A stretch of DNA of 64,000 nucleotides from Cryptomeria japonica (Eukaryota > Streptophyta > Pinopsida > Cupressales > Cupressaceae), in NCBI RefSeq assembly GCF_030272615.1, contig NC_081413.1, forward strand, positions 717,547,867 to 717,611,866, read 5' to 3'. Below are positions 43,758 through 54,616 of this stretch, piece by piece (position 1 is the stretch's first letter; each line of letters starts with the position of its first letter). A program made the position numbers and the translations under genes. A model generated the notes under the pieces. It worked only from the letters and a program-made list of their open reading frames with translations. It did no database searches and was not told the DNA's origin.

Positions 43758-45356
43758 TGCTGCAGGAGCACCTAAGACTTAGGCTAGTAGTCTTTTCTCA
43801 ATTTTGGCTTGTACTGACCCTAGCCAAGTTAGGTAGTGAATAAGGATTCTAGGAGGGTCCAAGAGTGAGTTTGATGAGTGAAATTTAAGCCTATTTTGAG
43901 TTAGTTCTTCTTAGGTTTGCATTTTGTGCATAAATAGTGGTTTGAGTAGGTAGTTGACCTTCTTGATGGTCAAAAGTGTCAAAACTTGGTATAGGAATTA
44001 GGGAGGGTTAGATTAGTCTTAGAAATGCTTTAAAATTCATGAGTGATGACTTAGAATAGGTCTCATAGGTTTAGAAGGCCAAATATGCAAAAAGTGCAAA
44101 GTTGCAAAATGTTGTCATGACAACTTTTGTCCTAATTTGATTACCAATGGAGTTAGGGATTGTCCAATGCCCTAGAATGACTCCACACATGGGGAATACT
44201 GTAAAAACACTCTCTTGCATGGTTACCAAGGTTGGAGTCTTTGTTTTGTAAGTTCAACAATCTGAAACTACCCATTTTCAGACTGTTTGACAACATTTTG
44301 GCTTTATTTGCTCATTTTGTAAATGCAAATGGATTGAGTTTCTTTAGTGTGTTTCAGAGTGTTTGGTTTCATTTCAGGACTTGTAATTAGTTTGTATTAG
44401 TATTTCCTTGCTTTGGTTTGCAAACAACCAGTTTTGGCTTGTATATAGTAGTTTTGAGTAAAATGGTTGCCCCATGAATTCTATTTGCGCTGCTATCATG
44501 GCCTATTGGGACATGGAAGGCAACCACTTTTATAGTGTACATATGTAGGGACAAGTCTTGGAGATGACATTTAATATGACTGTCAGCTTGTTCTAGGCGA
44601 GTCCAGGAGCAACTCGACTAGAGGAGACAGGGTGAAATTAAAGTGCAAGGTGCAGGGGTGAAAGCCAAACCACCATATAACCTTTTGGAGGGGTCCATGA
44701 AGTTAGTATAGAGTTTCCAATGCAAGGGGAAGCCTTGACAAAGTCATTTGTTTCCCAAACACCAACTTGACCAGTTACTATTGGTTAGAAGGCCTAGAAA
44801 CCCTTTAAAACCCTAATTTTTGGGTTAGGGCATTGTACGGTGGAGTAAGGAACCAAAACCACAAAAATCACTTGATTTTAGGTGTATCTTTGAATAAAAT
44901 CTAGACTTTCTATGGGGTCTTTTGGACCATTTTCCCTCAAGCCCTAGAAAACCGGATTTTGGAGGCCTAATAGGGCTAATTCCTTGTAGCCCTTTTCTAG
45001 GTAAAATGGTGAAATCGGTAAGGAGGGAAATGATTGAAAACCTAAAATGGACCCAAAAGCTATTCAAAACATGTTAGAAAAAAACTCCACACCTTTGCAT
45101 CAACTCACAATAGTAGGAGGTCAATTTGACATGTTGAAGCTAAGACAACCATAACGAGCACATGGGAAGTATTGTGAAATTGGTAGGGTTCCTAGCTAAA
45201 ACACTTTGAAGAAAACACCTTGAAATGGATAAGAAGCAAGCCCTAGAAGAGATTGAGGAGGAATTGGAGGTCTAGAGTACAACTAGGCCTGGAGAGTTGG
45301 TAAAATTGAGCAACACCAACAAGGTGAAGTGTTAGGAAACTAGGTAAACCCCATCA
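43758..45356 (+). repeat. Gypsy2 5' LTR
   Basis: 1,599 bases, ending ggtaaaccccatca just before the primer site. It is homologous to 52,330-53,953. No clear TATA box was identified; ttgtatatag near 44,438 is a weak candidate. Confidence 0.9.
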
Positions 45357-45359
45357 AAT

Positions 45360-45372
45360 TGGTATCAAAGCC
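45360..45372 (+). other. Gypsy2 primer binding site
   Basis: tggtatcaaagcc, three bases after the LTR, is one change from the initiator tRNA-Met complement. Chromoviruses commonly use this tRNA. Confidence 0.85.
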
Positions 45373-45397
45373 TATAAGATTTGGGCTAGGTGAGTAG

Positions 45398-46548
45398 ATG
45401 TCCTTAGTGGAATCTGTAGGAGACAAAAACATGGTGACCAATGCAAAGTTGGAAAAGAAAGTGGATGATCAGGAGGAAGAGAATAGACTCCTGAAGGAGA
45501 AGTTGCTTGAATTGGAAAGTAAGCTTGGTGAGGTTCAAACCAAGGTAGATGAAGTGTTGGTAAAGGTTGAAGGAGAAGAAGGTAAGGGTAAAGAAGTGTC
45601 AAAGATAGACAAAGTACTTGACCCTGATCCTATCCTAGAAAAAGAACCTTTCCTAAAGGCATTAAAGGCCTTGAGTGGTAAATCACTAGAAGGATTGTCG
45701 TTGTTCACTGGTAAGATGGAGGCAGAAGTGGTCCTAGAATGGATAGAAGGCATGGAGAACCATTTTGAATGTGAAGGCATAAATGAAGGCCAGGGAGTCA
45801 AAGTAGCCAAGTCAAGGATGAGAGGAGCTGCTCTCACATGGTGGAAATTTGTGCAAGATGAGAGGAAGAAAATGGACAAAGCACCCATCTCTTCTTGGAA
45901 AGGGATGTTAGTCAAATCAAAGAAGTCTATCTCCCTAATGACTATGAAGTGTAAATTCATAGGAAGAGGCAAAAATTAAGACAAAAAGACCTTGATGTCA
46001 GTAGCTATATGGAGGAGTTTCACAAACTTAGCCTTAGATCTCATGCGGTGTAAGAAGAGAGTCTCAAGGTTGCTAGGTACCTAAATGGTCTACGGTGGAA
46101 TGTCCAAGAAGAAATCAGTTTAATGAGCCCAAAAATAGTTTATCAAACCTATCAACTTGCCCTTAAAGTGGATGAAAAACTAAAAAGAAGACATGACTCA
46201 AGTAGCAATAGGGGCAGAGGTAGAGGAAAATACAATAGAGGCCATAGGGGAGGCTTTGGAGGAAGAAGTTCTGAACAAAGAACACAAGGAGAGTCTAAAC
46301 TCACTGAGCAGAAAGAGGGTGGCACTAGTAAAGGAGGATTCAATAGAGGAAGGGGATCAAACAATGGTTTTAGAGGAAGATCTAGTGGACAAGACAGAGG
46401 TTCCTCATATTTTGCAACAATGAAGTGTTACCATTGCAACCAACTTGGTCATCTAGCATATAGGTGTCCAAAGAAGGTACCATCATCACAAGGTGGTGAA
46501 AGGAGAGTGAACTATCTTCAAGAAGCAAGATCTCCGAGGTTGCCTTAG
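45398..46548 (+). pseudogene. gag: Gypsy2 gag
   Basis: Starts MSLVESVGDKNMV. An N-terminal coiled coil (EEENRLLKEKLLELESKLGE-like, residues 25-65) is followed by the capsid-type domain LSLFTGKMEAEVVLEWIEGM with RGAALTWWKFV. A frame change near 45,930 and a stop at 46,051 break it. The frame then resumes as YMEEFHKLSLRSHA and the Arg/Gly-rich linker RGRGRGKYNRGHRGGFGGR. It ends with a CCHC knuckle, CYHCNQLGHLAYRC, at 46,431-46,472. The lysine/arginine-glycine linker and single knuckle are typical of chromovirus gag. Confidence 0.85.
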
Positions 46549-47054
46549 AATCAGAGGTAGGTGACAACTTGATGATGCGAAATTTGATCAAAGAACCGGT
46601 CAGAGAAGAGCCAAGCCAAAGAAGGTCCTTATTTGGGATCAAATGCAAGATAATGGACAAAGTTTGCAAAGTGATCATTGATTAAGGGTCAACAAACAAT
46701 ATTGTGTCAAAAGAGGCAGTGAGTAAGCTCAAATTGCAAAGGATAACTCACAACAACCCCTATAGAGTCACTTGGTTGAACAAAGTCCAACATGTCCTAG
46801 TCAATGAGCAAGCATGGGTGGATTTTACCATTGGGAGGTATAAGGACAAGGTGTTATGTGATGTCCTACCCATGGATGCATGCCATCTTCTACTAGGAAG
46901 ACCATGGAAATTTGATAGAAAAGCTATTCATGATGAAGACAAGAATGCATACTCATTCAAGAAAGATGGAGTCACATTCAAGATTCAGTCTATCCTTGAG
47001 GAAGGTGAAAAGAGGGCAGAAGGTCCTAATGCTCTTTTGGTGAGTGAGAAATAG
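46549..47054 (+). pseudogene. Gypsy2 protease
   Basis: The retropepsin motif is reached as VIID, then a TAA at 46,683-46,685, then GSTNNIVS. The codon lost is the Ser of the D-S-G active site, one base away from TCA. The rest reads LQRITHNNPYRVTWLNK and ACHLLLGRPWKFDRKAIHD, ending at 47,054. X-family proteases align with this one along the whole stretch. Confidence 0.82.
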
Positions 47055-47057
47055 TTC

Positions 47058-48442
47058 TTGAAGACACTTGAGGAAGGTGAAGGTATAGGGTTTGCATTAG
47101 TAATGAAGCCTAAAGAGGAAGACAAGAAAGAGCAGCCAAATTTGCCAATAGAGGTTCAAGATTTGTTGAAGAAGTTTAAAGGCATAGTGAGTGATGGACA
47201 TCCAGTCCCCTTACCTCCTAAAAGAACCATAAGCCATCAAATAGACTTCATTCCTGGAGAATCCTTGCCTAACAAGGAAGCTTATAAAATGACTCCCCAA
47301 CAAAATGTTGAGATTGCCAAGGAAATCCAAGAACTCTTAGACCAAGGCCTAATTAGGAAAATCATTAGCCCTTGTGCTGTCCCTACCGTGTTAGACCCAA
47401 AGAAAGGTGGTACTTGGAGATTGTGTACTGATTCTAGAGCTATAAATAGGATCACCATCAGATATAGGTTCCCAATTCCTAGAATAGAAGACCTAATGGA
47501 TTGTTTAGGGGAAGCCAAGTACTTTACCAAGATTGACCTTAAAAGTGGATATCACCAAATTAGGATTAAGGAGGGTGGTGAGTGGAAAACTGCATTTAAG
47601 ACTACTAAGGGTTTTTATGAGTGGCTTGTAATGCCATTTGGCTTATCCAATGCTCCAAGAACCTTCATGAGACTCATGAATGAGGTGATGAAGGACTTCA
47701 TAGGTAAATTTGTGGTGGTATACCTAGATGATATTCTCATTTTTAGTAAGGATAGGGTAGATCATATTAATCATTTGCAAGATGTATTACAAAGATTGTA
47801 TGATGAAAAGCTAACCATGAACTTGGACAAGTGTGAATTTGTTAAGTAGGAGTTGGTTTACCTTGGGTTTGTGTTGTCTCAAGGAAACCTCAAGATGGAT
47901 CCTAGCATGGTTGAAGCCATAGCAAATTTGCCCACTCCTAAGTCAGCAACAGAGGTGAGAAGATTCCATGGACTAGCTCAGTACTACATGAAGTTCATTA
48001 GGCAATTCAGTGCTATATGTGCACCAATATTAGACACCATTAGAGGTGGAATGAAGGAAAAGTTTCAGTGGGGTGAACAAGTAAACAAAGGATTTGAAAC
48101 CTTGAAGAAGAAGATAGCTACTCAACTGGTGCTAGTGTTGCCTAGTTTTGAGAAACTTTTCATAGTGGAATGTGATGCAAGCAATGTTGCAGTAGGTGCT
48201 ATCCTAAGCCAAGAAGAAAGACCAATAGCTTTCCATAGTGAGAAGCTAAGTGATGCAAAGAGGAAATAATCCTCTTATGATTTGGAGTTATATGCTTTAG
48301 TGCAGGCTTTGAGGAAATGGAGACACTATCTCCTTCTTAAAGAATTTGTAGTCTATATGGACAACCAAGCATTGCATTTTCTAAACTCACAAGACAAACT
48401 CAATCATAAACACATGAAATGGGTGGAGTACATGCAGGCCTA
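47058..48442 (+). pseudogene. pol: Gypsy2 reverse transcriptase and RNase H
   Basis: RT is well kept: LPPKRTISHQIDFIPGE, LIRKIISPCAVPTVLDPKK, TWRLCTDSRAINRITI, FTKIDLKSGYHQIRI (first catalytic Asp), MPFGLSNAPRTFMRLMNEV and VVYLDDILIFSK (YLDD). RNase H follows: FIVECDASNVAVGAILSQ, ELYALVQALRKWRHYLL and VVYMDNQALHFLNS. Stops at 47,847 and 48,267 interrupt an otherwise single frame. It is cut at 48,442, after MKWVEYMQA, by an LTR insertion; the right flank carries YTFTIKHKKG at 50,731. Confidence 0.9.
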
Positions 48443-49690
48443 TGTTGGATATCATTGGCATATGATGAAATAGTATGTTGATATGATGATAATGTATGTT
48501 GTCATTGATGTCAATAAGTGTAAGTGAACCGATATGCAGATTAAAGAAGTTGGTGAATCAAAATGAAGAGGCATGAGGAGATTTAGTGAACTAGTGTCGG
48601 GGTTTCACTAAGTGTGATTACCAGTTGGTAGTCTCAGCTCTATGGTTATCGGTTTGGTGATCTAGCTTGTGCAATGAACCGATGATACTGTGTGATGAGT
48701 TAGCTAAGAGATTTGATTGAGGTGCCATGTCATCTTTGTGCACGCGAAGGATTGAGCCATAAGAAGATTGACCGCATTTAAAGTCTACCTCGGGAATGAT
48801 CATTCTTCTTAGTGGTATGAGAAGAGAGTGTGATGGGTTACCAATTTCCATGTGCGGGGATGACTGAACGATGCAGATTGTCTTGTGATCTATTTGAAAT
48901 TGTAATGCTCTATGCAATATGTTTGGATGGTCAAGATTAGACCGCCTGTGTTGTAAACCTAAGCATCTTAGGGTTTAGGGTTTATGTTACCAACCTATCT
49001 ATTGTCTATAAGGTCGATGATGTTTATTATTAAAAAGTTGTTGGAAAATATTGTGTGTGTGTATCTCAGTGAAGAGATACTTGATACTTCCAAGACCAGT
49101 AAGAGGTAAACTTCAGAGTGTGATTGCAGAGTAGAGGATATGAAAAGGATCTGCCTTGGCATGTAGTGTTGTTATCTGATCATAGTTTTTCCTGTTGTCT
49201 TCTAATCATTTCAACAGATGGAAAATCCCTTTACCGGGTAGCTTTAACAGGCTTATTATAAAACCCATAACCAGGTGAATCAAGATCATTGAGCTCTTTA
49301 AATCCTCTAGCGAGGTAACCTTTAACAGGGTATATAGCCATCCCTTAACCGGGTGATCTCTGTTGGCATATGGACACTCCAATGAGACATTGTGTGTGAT
49401 TGAAGGTTTTGTCATTGATGGCAACCTTGCAATCCTATGGCACCAGCAAAGCATTACTCAGGCAACCTTGCAATCCTATGGCACCGGCAAGACATTATAC
49501 CAACAAAGCATTACTCAAACAAAAAGTGCACCGGCATCAGCAAGATCAATCTACACTGGCACCGGCACACAAGATGTACACCGGCACAGAAGGAAATATG
49601 TATACCGGCATAGAGGCCGACAGGATTTTTGATATGTAATATTTTGTTTATTATTGTAAGCAGACTTGGAAAATTGTAAAATGACTCTTG

Positions 49691-49700
49691 TATATAAAAG
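49691..49700 (+). promoter_or_regulatory. TATA box of Solo LTR B
   Basis: tatataaaag, a strong plant TATA match, about 80 bases after the last caccggca-type word. Confidence 0.6.
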
Positions 49701-50175
49701 AGATCATTGTAGGCATTTGTAGGATATGGATAGGAAGCATAAATAAATTATAAGGCAGACCTAATGTGCGAATTGTAGGTCAAGGGTATATGTAAAGAAT
49801 AGAGCAAGAACCGGTACTGAATCTAGCATTGAAGATGCTATTGTAAAGCAGTACAGAATATTGGATTTGTGGAAATCCTCATTGTAAGTTAGTGTGACTT
49901 CTTATTGAGCAGTGAGCTCTAGGCAGTTGGCCTTCTTGCATGTGCAGGCCCCTATTGTAAGTAATATTCTCTTATTGGCCAGTAAGTGAATATTGTGGGT
50001 CACAAATCCCACTGAGGTTTTTCCCACACTGGGTTTCCTTGTTAAACATCTTGTGTTATGGTGTTCTTTTCATGTGGATGTTTTTTATTCTGTTATTTAC
50101 ATTAATTCTTGCATACCGGTATACTGTTACTTTATGTTCTGCATATTCAGTTTTAAGAAAATTACATTACCGGTC

Positions 50176-50207
50176 AGATACTGATTCACCCCCCCCTCTC
50201 AGTATCT
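50176..50207 (+). other. U5 hairpin with C-tract loop, Solo LTR B
   Basis: Arms agatactga (50,176-50,184) and tcagtatct (50,199-50,207) are perfectly complementary and differ from the Copia1 arms at paired positions. The loop is ttcacccccccctc. Confidence 0.7.
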
Positions 50208-50733
50208 ATGGGAACCCTAACAATCTCTAATAGGATCGGTTCCTAGAAGAACCTTATTGTAAAGTCTTTAACCAGACTAGGCTCCTGACAGGGCAAGCTT
50301 CAAAAGAGTTCAAAACAAGCTTGCCGGTATTCATCCCCACCATGGTTTTTCCCATTTGGGTTTCCACATTGAAAATCTGTGTGTTATGTGTTATGCATTT
50401 TTCATGTGATGTTTATGAAGTATTTGATTGAAAGATTATGCATGCAGGGTTAATAGGTAATGGTATTTTTAGTATACCATATGCACATGTTTATGGGTGA
50501 AGTTGATGTTGCATAATTTATCGTATTTGAAGTATTCATACCTATTAGTTTATGGTGTCTAGTGTCTTACTATGTTTAACCGGTATCGCCATGGTTAAGT
50601 TCAGTAATGGTGATAACCAGTTTGTTTTGCTTTAGCTAGATAAGTTTTTAAGAGAGTTTTTACCTATACTGATTCAACCCCCCCTCTCAGTACCAGTTGG
50701 GGTATCTGCTATTCATCATTATTCATCAACCTA

Positions 50734-52317
50734 CACATTCACAATTAAGCACAAAAAAGGGCAGTTAAACTGGGTAGCTGATGCATTAAGCAGGAGACTT
50801 TTGACAGTCCAAGAAATCCAATTGAGGAGCATAGGAGTTGACAGTTTTAGAGACTTGTACCAGGAGGATGAAGACTTCTCAAATGCCTATAAGGTGTGTA
50901 AGGAGTATCAAAATCACTTCCATAGTGAGCATTCTGATTTTACTTTGCAAAATGGACTATTGTTTAGAGGTGGGCAGCTTTGTGTTCCTAGAGGCTCAAT
51001 GAGAGAAAATCTCATACAAGAGAAGCATAATGGCAGCCTTAGTGGACATTTTGGAGTCAATAAGACACAAGAGTTGGTTTAGAGGTATTACTATTGGCCA
51101 AGGATGAATCAAGATGTGAAAAAGTATGTGGAGACTTACATAGTTTGCCAAAAGGCCAAAGGTACTTCTTCAAATGGCAGTTTATACCAACCTCTTCCCA
51201 TACCAAATAGACCTTGGGAATGCATTAGTATGGACTTTGTAGTAGGTTTACCAAAGAAAAAGTAGGGATTTGATAGCATTTATGTCATTGTGGACAGATT
51301 TAGCAAAATGGCTCACTTTGTGCCTTGCAAGGCTACTCATGATGCATGCCAAATAGCTCATTTGTTCTTCAAAGAAGTAGTGAGGATACATGGTTTACCC
51401 ATGAGCATTGTTTCAGATAGGGACTCAAAGTTCATGAGTCATTTTTGGAAGACACTTTGGCAAAATCTTGGCACCAACCTCTCTTTTGGATCAGCCTACC
51501 ATCCTCAAATAGATGGGCAGAATGAAGTGGTGAATAGAAGCTTAGGGAACTTATTGAGGTGCCTTACCAAAGAATATGGTCAGACATGGGACCAAGTACT
51601 CCCAGAATATGAATATGCATATAATGACACCATGAATAGGACTACTGGCAAGAGCCCTTTTGAAGTGGTCCATGGTGTGTACCCAAGAGGTATTTTAGAG
51701 TTTAGAGACTTAGGTAGTGCAACAACATGAAGTGGAAATGCAAAAGACTTTGCTCAGTCAATGAAGGAGGTCCATGAATCAGTCAAGCAAGCATTGATGG
51801 AGAACACAAGCAAACTCAACCAAAAAGTTGATGAAAGAAGGAAGAACCTACAATTTCAAGTGGGAGATCTTGTTATGGTGCACCTAAACAAAGCAAGGCT
51901 ACAACAAGGACTTCCTAACAAGTTGCAAATGAGAAGGTTAGGTCCATGTGCCATTCTAGCCAAGTATGGAGAAAATGCATACAAGGTGGACCTACCTAGT
52001 GACATAGGATTGTCACCAGTTTTCAACATAGAAGACTTAGTTGCCTACAAGGGACCAGTTCAAGGTTTAGATTGTAGTCACTTAGAGGCATCAGATGATG
52101 TGAACAACCTTCAATTACCTACAAGACCAATTCCAAAGGCCGAGAAGGTGTTGAGTTCAAGGATCACCAAGAAGACAAGGAATCAAACCTATTGGGAGCA
52201 CCTAATCAAATGGTAGGGTATGGATGATGCTGAAGCTACATGGGTGCTTGAGATAGAGTTTAAGAAGCTAGGCATTGATCAAAATCTGATTCCCAAGGAG
52301 GTGACATGATTTTCTTT
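50734..52317 (+). pseudogene. Gypsy2 integrase with chromodomain-like end
   Basis: It continues from KGQLNWVADALSRR. The zinc region shows HNGSLSGHFGVNKT and YYWPRM then CQKAKG, where CxxC is reduced (ETYIVCQ). The core shows SMDFVVGLPKK (Asp), IVSDRDSKF (Asp) and DGQNEVVNRSLG (Glu). VGDLVMVHLNKAR and KLQMRRLGPCAILAK form the C-terminal domain. From about 52,150, LSSRITKKTRNQTYWEHLIKW, a TAG and EATWVLEIEFKKL match a chromodomain. Stops at 51,080, 51,263, 51,728 and 52,214 break it. A chromodomain would direct insertion to particular chromatin. Confidence 0.9.
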
Positions 52318-52329
52318 TGTTTGGGAGAA

Positions 52330-53953
52330 TGGTGCAGGAGCACCTAGGACTTAGGCTAGTAGTATTTTCTCAATTTTGGCTTGTACTAACCCTAGCCAAG
52401 TTAGGTAGTGAATAAGGACTCTAGGAGGGTCCAAGAGTGAGTGTGATGAGTGAAATGTAAGCCTATTTTTAAATAGTTCTTCTTAGGCTTGCATTTTGTG
52501 CATAAATAGTGGTTTGAGTAGGTAGTTGACCTTCTTGATGGTCAACAGTGTCAAAATTTGGTATAGGCATTAGGGAGGGTTAGATTAGTCTTAGAAATGC
52601 TTTTAAAGTCATTAGTGATGACTTAGAATAGGTCTCATAGGTTGAGAAGGCCAAATATGCAAAAAGTGCAAAGTTGCAAAAAGTTGTCATGACAACTTTT
52701 GTCCTAATTTGATTAGCGATGGAGTTAGGGATTGTCCAATGCCTTAGAATGACTCCACACATGGGGAATACTATAAAAAACCCTCTCTTGCATGGTTACC
52801 AAGATTGGAGTCTTTGTTTTGTAAGTTCAACAATCTGAAACTACCCATTTTCTGATTGTTTGACAACATTTGGGTTTTATTTGCTCATTTTGTAAATGCA
52901 AATGGATTGAATCCATTGATCTAGTAATGGATTGAGTTTCTTTAGTGTGTTTCAGAGTGTTTGGTGTCATTTCAGGCTTTTTAATTAGTTTGTATTAGTG
53001 TTTCCTTGCTTTGGTTTGCAAACAACCAGTTTTGGCTTGTATATAGCAGTTTTGAGTAAAATGGTTGCCCCATAAATTCCATCCGTGCTGCCATCATGGC
53101 CTATTGGGAAATGGAAGATAACCACTTGTACAGTGTACATATGCAAGGACAAGTGCTGGAGATGACAATTAATATGACTCTCACCTTGTTCTAGGCTAGT
53201 CCAGGAGAAACCCATCTAGAGGAGACAGGGTGAAATTGAAGTGCAAGGTGTAGGGGTGAATGCCAAACCACCATCTAACCTTTTGGAGGGGTCCATGAAG
53301 TTATTAAATAGTTTAAAATACAAGGGAAATCCTTGAGAAAGTCATTTGTTGCCCAAAAACCAACTTGACCAGTCACTTCCGGTTAGAAGGCCTAGAAACC
53401 CTTAAAAACACTCATTTTGGGGTTAGGGCATTGTACTTTGGAGTAAGGAACTAAAACCACAAAAATAACTTGAGGTTAGGTGTATCTTTGAAGAAAATCT
53501 AGACTTTCTATGGGGTCTTTTGGACCATTTTCCCTCAAGCCCTATAAAACCAGATTTTGGAGGCCTAATAGGGCTAATTCCTTGTAGCCCTTTTCTAGGC
53601 AAAATGGTGAAATCGGTAAGGAGGGAAATGATTGCAAACCTTAAATGGACCCAAAATCTATTCAAAACATGTTATAAACCACCTCCACACCTTTGCATCA
53701 ACTCACAATAGTAGGAGGTCAATTTGACATGTTCACGCCAAGACAACCATAATGAGCACATGGGAAGCATTGTGAAATTGGTAGGGTTCCTAGATAAAAC
53801 ACTTGAAGCAAACACCTTGAAATGGATAAGAAGAAATCCCTAGAAGAGATTCAGAAGGACTTGGAGGTCTAGAGTGAAACTAGGTCTGGAGAGTTGGTGG
53901 AATTGAGCAACACCAACTAGGTGAAGTGTTAGGAAACTAGGTAAACCCCATCA
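52330..53953 (+). repeat. Gypsy2 3' LTR
   Basis: 1,624 bases, homologous to 43,758-45,356. It is preceded by a short purine run (ttgggagaa) as the only candidate polypurine tract. Confidence 0.9.
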
Positions 53954-53958
53954 TCAAA

Positions 53959-54616
53959 GGACATCCGGTAATTAACCGGTTACATGCAGGCTTCAAGCCA
54001 TATACAATCCAATCAGGACTCTAAGAATCAACCAGATCACAACATGCAAATCTCAATCCTCATTCTAAGTTCTACTTCCTCTGCCCCTACAAATGATTAC
54101 CTAACATCATATTTATAACTGCCAGAACACATTCGGGTCGGCCTCATAAGATTACATTCACCAATGGAGGAAAATGAAACCTGTAATTAGGCCAGACCTA
54201 AGAATTAGATAAATCTTTTTGGAAAATAACAACCAGGTGATGAGTTTTAGCAGGAAGGTCAGCCACACACCAAAGAACATCGAACAAGACCTAAGATGGA
54301 TCCACATTCCAAGAATCATGTCGATAATGAAGGAAAACCAATTGGTAAGCACAAGAACTGTCTCGAGAACCCAAAAACAACCAACCGGAAGCGATAACTG
54401 ACTGAAAAATAACCCAAATAAGCTAGAAATCTGGAATCAACCACATGAAACTACCAGGAAACTGCAAGCAAGATTTGCCCCAAAGAACAAACAACTACTG
54501 GTACATACCAGTAAGAATACAAAAAACTACACAAAGAATTAAACAAGAACAAAACTGGAAGAAAATATTTTTGGTTGATGCAAGATTTCTCATCAACCGG
54601 GGATGCTCCTGCATCA
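53959..54616 (-). repeat. X2 3' LTR, second part
   Basis: It continues the X2 LTR after Gypsy2, from ggacatccggtaattaacc to tcctgcatca, and matches 28,825-29,478. Confidence 0.83.

Larger units (their letters stand above)
49361..50222 (+). mobile_element. Solo LTR B (copia-type)
   Basis: 862 bases, beginning tgttggcatatgg and ending ggaaccctaaca, with perfect target duplications atctc (49,356-49,360 and 50,223-50,227). It carries tatataaaag at 49,691-49,700 as TATA box, five caccggca-type words at 49,482-49,610, a 41-base tandem duplication from 49,420, and a perfect C-tract hairpin at 50,176-50,207. Confidence 0.92.
48443..50728 (+). mobile_element. Solo LTR A (copia-type) inside Gypsy2, itself interrupted
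   Basis: Begins tgttggatatcattgg and ends attcatcattattcatca. Flanks gccta (48,438-48,442) and accta (50,729-50,733) fit a five-base duplication with one change, and joining them restores the Gypsy2 frame. It contains the copia R-region box near 50,345 and a C-tract hairpin at 50,667-50,692. No internal coding region or second LTR is present, so it is a solo LTR of about 1.4 kb without Solo LTR B. The LTR at 56,087 ends with a similar sequence and is probably the same family. Confidence 0.78.
43758..53953 (+). mobile_element. Gypsy2: chromovirus (Reina-like) gypsy element
   Basis: LTRs begin tgctgcaggag/tggtgcaggag and end ccccatca; target duplications tcaaa (43,753-43,757 and 53,954-53,958) are perfect and sit in an X2 LTR. 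Domain order is gag, protease, RT, RNase H, integrase, then a chromodomain-like end, which marks a chromovirus. RNase H and integrase are separated by nested solo LTRs (48,443-50,728). LTRs differ by about 7% over the first 165 bases by eye. Confidence 0.92.

Noticed and set aside
45535-45972. Minus-strand frame of 145 codons
   Set aside because: It is the antisense shadow of Gypsy2 gag.
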